Below, one piece after another: positions 28,630 through 31,946 of a stretch of 31,946 nt of DNA (position 1 is its first letter; each line of letters opens with the position of its first letter). The notes below the pieces were generated by a model. That model worked only from the letters and a program-made list of their open reading frames with translations, made no database searches and was not told the DNA's origin. The position numbers were made by a program, and so were the translations under genes. The stretch is from Ascoidea asiatica (taxonomy: Eukaryota > Ascomycota > Saccharomycetes > Ascoideales > Ascoideaceae), in the NCBI GenBank assembly GCA_001600695.1, contig BCKQ01000024.1:125813-157758 (forward strand), read 5' to 3'.

Positions 28630-29736
28630 TTATCTACGACGAGGACCTTTTGGTTTTGCAAATTTCCTGGGAGTACTGCTGATTGGTTTTGAAGTTGAAT
28701 ATTCTTTTGTTGATGAAGATGAAGAAGAGGAAGAAGAGGAAGAAGAAGAAGTAGTTGAATCATCAAATAAAGATATATCTAATTCATCAGGATCACCAAT
28801 TTCAATATTTTGATCAATTAAGAAATTTAATTTTAATTTTAAAGAATTTATTAAACTTAATTTATTTGAAGCATAAATCATTCTTTGTTTAACTTTTGAA
28901 CCTGAAGGACATGTATAAATAAAAGCAATTTTATTTAAATTATAATAATAAAAAGAATATTTTGGATGATTAATATTTAAATTTAAAATATTTAATAAAT
29001 TTGAAGGAATTATATTTAAATTAATATTTAAAATTGAAATTTTTTCTAAATTTAATGGAATATATAAATTAATTAAAGTATAAATATTTTGAGGTGAAGA
29101 AAGTTTTTCAAAAACTTCATTATCTATTTCAAAAGATAAAGAATTTGAAGAGATTTTACTATTATTAGTAGTAGTAGTAGTAGTTGTATTATTATTATTA
29201 TCATTAAAGGAAGGTAATTGAATTGATAAATGATTTAAATCATTAATTAAATCTTCATTATTAAAAGAATTATTAATTGAATTATCAATTAAATAAAGAT
29301 AATTATTATAATCTATATCATCAATATTTGTAAAATGAAATTTATTTTTAATTAAATTATTATTACCTAAATTTCTTAATAAATTTAATTTTGAAGAAGC
29401 ATAAATCATTTTTGATTTAACAGAATCATTATCAGGTATAAAATCTATAAATATTAAAGAATTTGAATTTAAATTTAAATTTAAATTTGTTTTAATTAAT
29501 ATAAATCTTGAATTTTTTATTAATAAATTTGATAAATATGATTTTAAATTATTAAATTCTTCAATTAATGAATAATTATTATTTTTAATTAATCTATTTA
29601 AAATTTTATCTTTTTCAATAATTTCATTTTGAAAATTAATTTTTATAATTAAACAAGATTCAGAATCATTTGATATGAAATGATTGAAATCTTTAATTAA
29701 ATTAGAAGATGGTTGAATACCAGATTGAGTTGACAT
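28630..29736 (-). CDS. TWF1: Twinfilin (two ADF-H domains)
   Basis: This 368-residue protein has the twinfilin layout, two actin-depolymerising-factor homology domains joined by a linker; the yeast protein sequesters actin monomers and binds capping protein at cortical patches. It opens MSTQSGIQPSSNLIKDFN. The first domain (about 5-165) has IFIDFIPDNDSVKSKMIYASSKLNL. The second (about 200-330) has FIYTCPSGSKVKQRMIYASNKLSL, the paired actin-binding helix. The C-terminal tail KPISSTPRKFAKPKGPRRR is the basic tail typical of twinfilins. Slightly longer than S. cerevisiae Twf1 (332) because of Asn and Thr tracts in the linker and a poly-Ser run (about 330-342). Confidence 0.92.
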   Translation of the reverse strand: MSTQSGIQPSSNLIKDFNHFISNDSESCLIIKINFQNEIIEKDKILNRLIKNNNYSLIEEFNNLKSYLSNLLIKNSRFILIKTNLNLNLNSNSLIFIDFIPDNDSVKSKMIYASSKLNLLRNLGNNNLIKNKFHFTNIDDIDYNNYLYLIDNSINNSFNNEDLINDLNHLSIQLPSFNDNNNNTTTTTTTNNSKISSNSLSFEIDNEVFEKLSSPQNIYTLINLYIPLNLEKISILNINLNIIPSNLLNILNLNINHPKYSFYYYNLNKIAFIYTCPSGSKVKQRMIYASNKLSLINSLKLKLNFLIDQNIEIGDPDELDISLFDDSTTSSSSSSSSSSSSSTKEYSTSKPISSTPRKFAKPKGPRRR

Positions 29737-30082
29737 TGAAAATAATGGAGTATTATATATTTTTTTTATTAGGGAAAAAAAAATGAAATTTTATCAATAA
29801 GTAATTCAATAAAATGAATATCTTCAGAAGTATCAGAAGTTGATTGAACTAATCTAATATTAAAATTGATAACGTTATTAAGATGAATTGAATTGAATTG
29901 AATTAATGAATTGAATTGAATAGAATAGAATTGTTAACAGCGTTGTTTGTAATTAAACAGCACAAGGAGAATAAAAGCGTAATCTGCTGCTGTTTAAATT
30001 GGCCACAGACACTGCCACTGAATTAGCCACTGTATTAGCCACTGTATTAGCCACGACTGTATGTGTTTAGCGTGTGGCTTAG

Positions 30083-30309
30083 GGTGCTATTGGGGCCGTG
30101 CAGGTGGTAGTCTCCTGTTCCGTGGAACCAGGCTCAAAGCACAGCGTCGTGCATGAATGAGCCCCTGGGCAGGCTGACGCGAGCTGCAGGACGCGTTCTC
30201 CCCGGCGCGGAATGCGAGCATTGGGGCAGCTCCTGCCGGTGCCGAAGTGCGGCAACAACAGCGGCAACCGGAACCGCAGAGGAGCCTGGCTAGTTGCAGC
30301 TTTGGCACC
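30083..30309 (+). ncRNA. Candidate structured RNA (possibly SRP RNA-like)
   Basis: The island is 152 of 240 bases G+C (30061-30300, hand count). Possible nested pairing includes GGTGC/GCACC (30083-30087 with 30305-30309), CCAGGCTC/GAGCCTGG (30128-30135 with 30282-30289), GGCAG/CTGCC (30168-30172 with 30233-30237), GAGCTGC/GCAGCTC (30181-30187 with 30226-30232) and an apex CCC-CGG-CGC-GGAAT-GCG-AGCA-TT-GGG. The apex resembles SRP RNA helix 8 (AGG, GGAA, AGCA). Against: the A of AGG is C here, no Pol III B box or T-tract terminator is clear, no Alu-domain UGUAAU lies inside, and G+C-rich DNA folds easily by chance. Confidence 0.2.
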
Positions 30310-30450
30310 ACCACCACCACCACCACCAGAAACACCACCACCAGAAACACCACCGCTCTGAATCCTGTGCTTCTCTTCATCTTCATCTTCATCTTCATCT
30401 TCATCTTCTTCTGCTGCTGCTTCTTCTTATTCTATCCTCTTTTATCTAAT

Positions 30451-30500
30451 CCAGATAGATCCAGATAGATCCAGATAGATCCAGATAGATCCAGATAGAT
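30451..30500 (+). repeat. Five exact tandem copies of CCAGATAGAT
   Basis: Units begin at 30451, 30461, 30471, 30481 and 30491, followed by CCAAAAAAAGATCCAGATTC as a decayed continuation. The tract is about 520 bases upstream of the LTE1-like ATG. Confidence 0.9.
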
Positions 30501-31023
30501 CCAAAAAAAGATCCAGATTCGGATTCAGATACTTACAAATCTTCACATTCATATCTATTTTATCATTGTTTATCCATTTTAACCATTTTAACCACATTTG
30601 TAATTGTTATTGGTAATTACTACTGAGGTGTATTCACTTTCCTCTGTTTTCTTCTTTTACACTAACAAACTTACCCATAATCACTTTTATTTTTTCGATC
30701 TTCAAAATTTTAAAAAGACCTTCTTTTGAATTATCTATCCATTTTTTTTATCTTATTCAATATCAATTGATAATATTTTTCTATTCATAATCTATTGTTA
30801 TATTCGAAATATAATCACTTACAATATTCTTTCAAATATTGTAATAATAATACTCACTCACTCATTCATTCATTCACTTACTTACTCAATTACTCAATTA
30901 CTCAATTATATTCTCTTTTACTCACTTACTGATTCATTCACTCTTTTGTTTTTATAATTGTTATTCAAATGAAATTAAAGGTATAATTCCTTAACAAATT
31001 GCTTTAAAATATAATTTATCATA

Positions 31024-31038
31024 ATGATTGATGATATT

Positions 31039-31078
<40 letters not shown>

Positions 31079-31946
31079 TATCTTCAAATTTAAATCCTTC
31101 AATATTTGATTCTCCTTCTTATTTTCCATTTCCAAATAATCCAAATTTTATAATATTATCAAATAATTTAAAAAATTCAAAAAATAATAATTTAAATTCT
31201 GTTTTATTATATGGAAATTTAAAATCAATTATATCTTTTTTAACTTCTCCATCAATTTTAAATTATGAATTTATTTCTGATTTTTTTTTAACTTTTAGAT
31301 TTTATTTAAATAAAAATATTTTAATTAATTTATTAAATTTAAGATTATCTTGGTCTTTAAATCATTGTTTAAATAATATTGATAATAATAATATTCAAAT
31401 TTATAAATCAATTTTATTAAGAACTTTTGTAGTAATAAGACATTGGTTATTAAATTTCTTTGCTGATGATTTTTTAAATGATTTAAATTTAAGATTATCT
31501 TTTATTAATTATTTTAATAATCAAATTTTAAATACTTTTATAAATAATATTAAAAATAATAATAACAAAGATGATTCAATTATAAATATAATTTTTAATA
31601 ATTCTTTATATTTCTTTATTTATAAAATTATTTTAGAAATTAAAAAATGTTGGTTTACATGTTTATCAATATATTGGAATGATAAATTAATTTTAAAATT
31701 TAATCAATTAAATTCTACTAATAAAAATGATATTTTTTTATTAAATTTATTAAATTTAAAATTATCTCCTGGTGGTTTTTCAAATAATTTAAATTCTTCT
31801 TTAATTGGTATAAAATCTTCAATTGATCCAACTTATCGTCGTGATAAAATTTTATCTTTTTATAATATATCTTATTCAAATAATTCTTTAAATAATTCTT
31901 TAATTTCAAATTCAAATTCAAATTCAAATTCAAATTCAAATTCAAA
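31024..31946 (+). CDS. LTE1: Lte1-like guanine-nucleotide exchange factor, 5' part
   Basis: An ATG at 31024 opens a frame that stays open to the window edge (307 codons, no stop), so the gene is cut by the boundary. After an Asn run (residues 7-18) comes a RasGEF N-terminal domain. YEFISDFFLTFRFYLNKNIL, LLNLRLSW, LLRTFVVIRHWLLNFFADDF and LNLRLSFINYFN closely parallel the start of S. cerevisiae Lte1 (FFLIYRNF, ALVRTFVLLRHSILNYFVQDF). DPTYRRDKILSFYNISYS also aligns with it. Lte1 is the cortical mitotic-exit factor that keeps the Bfa1-Bub2 checkpoint off in the bud. The visible part ends in a Ser-Asn repeat. The catalytic C-terminal domain would lie beyond the window. Confidence 0.85.

Larger units (their letters stand above)
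29737..31023. promoter_or_regulatory. Divergent TWF1-LTE1 region with a G+C-rich island
   Basis: This 1.29 kb has, in order: GAATT repeats (29885-29932), AGCCACTGTATT repeats (30014-30054), the G+C-rich island described separately, CCACCACCAGAAACA repeats (30305-30354), a TCTTCA run (30376-30408), five CCAGATAGAT units (30451-30500), then ACTCA-rich leader near LTE1. The open frames at 30079-30267, 30087-30404 and 30247-30468 cross the island and repeats and show no conserved features. Confidence 0.55.

Noticed and set aside
30079-30468. Open frames across the TWF1-LTE1 island (30079-30267, 30087-30404, 30247-30468)
   Set aside because: They arise because stop codons are rare in G+C-rich DNA, run through CAC and TCTTCA repeats, and encode no recognisable motif.

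Overview
The window reads as nuclear DNA of a budding yeast (Saccharomycotina). The genes are compact and mostly intron-free, and all fourteen that I can name are familiar yeast or fungal families. They include a Gpa1-type G-alpha with the yeast-specific insertion, a copper-fist factor, Sto1, Lte1, Scs7 and Mrpl17. The DNA is extremely A+T-rich. Leucine is almost always TTA and asparagine almost always AAT, and proteins are padded with Asn, Ser-Asn, Ser-Gln and Met-Asn tracts. I cannot fix the genus. CTG codons are so rare, and those I found sit at such poorly conserved sites, that CUG decoding (Leu or Ser) cannot be read from this window.

Layout, left to right. 1-1690: non-coding, with a G+C-enriched patch around 380-650. 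1691-3313 (+): Baeyer-Villiger type flavin monooxygenase. 4343-3494 (-): a two-exon gene of unknown function whose first exon is only 11 bases. 5427-6575 (+): SCS7-like sphingolipid fatty acid 2-hydroxylase. 6929-8938 (+): vacuolar amino acid exporter of the AVT3/AVT4 type. 9557-10540 (+): transaldolase. 11288-13132 (+): Mac1-like copper-fist regulator. 13962-13315 (-): DUF1279/NAT2-like mitochondrial protein. 15354-14332 (-): mitoribosomal mL46 (MRPL17). 15888-16673 (+): SYM1/Mpv17-like. 18159-16789 (-): GPA1. 20005-20580 (+): CDC42. 21303-24203 (+): a transcription-factor-like protein with a fungal regulator middle domain but no zinc cluster. 28278-24868 (-): STO1/CBP80. 29736-28630 (-): twinfilin. 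31024 to the right edge (+): 5' part of an LTE1-like gene.

There is no operon logic. Loose themes are mitochondrial proteins in tandem or divergent arrangement (NAT2-like, MRPL17, SYM1) and polarity or cell-cycle genes on the right (GPA1, CDC42, TWF1, LTE1). The most unusual structural feature is a series of short G+C-rich islands in the long upstream regions. By hand count they reach about 58-64% G+C, while neighbouring DNA can be near 10%. The one between TWF1 and LTE1 can be folded into nested stems whose apex resembles the SRP54-binding loop of signal recognition particle RNA, so a structured RNA is a testable explanation. Other points worth a second look are the hidden intron gene, the monooxygenase, the copper-fist gene with a possible copper-response element upstream, and the regulator lacking a DNA-binding domain.
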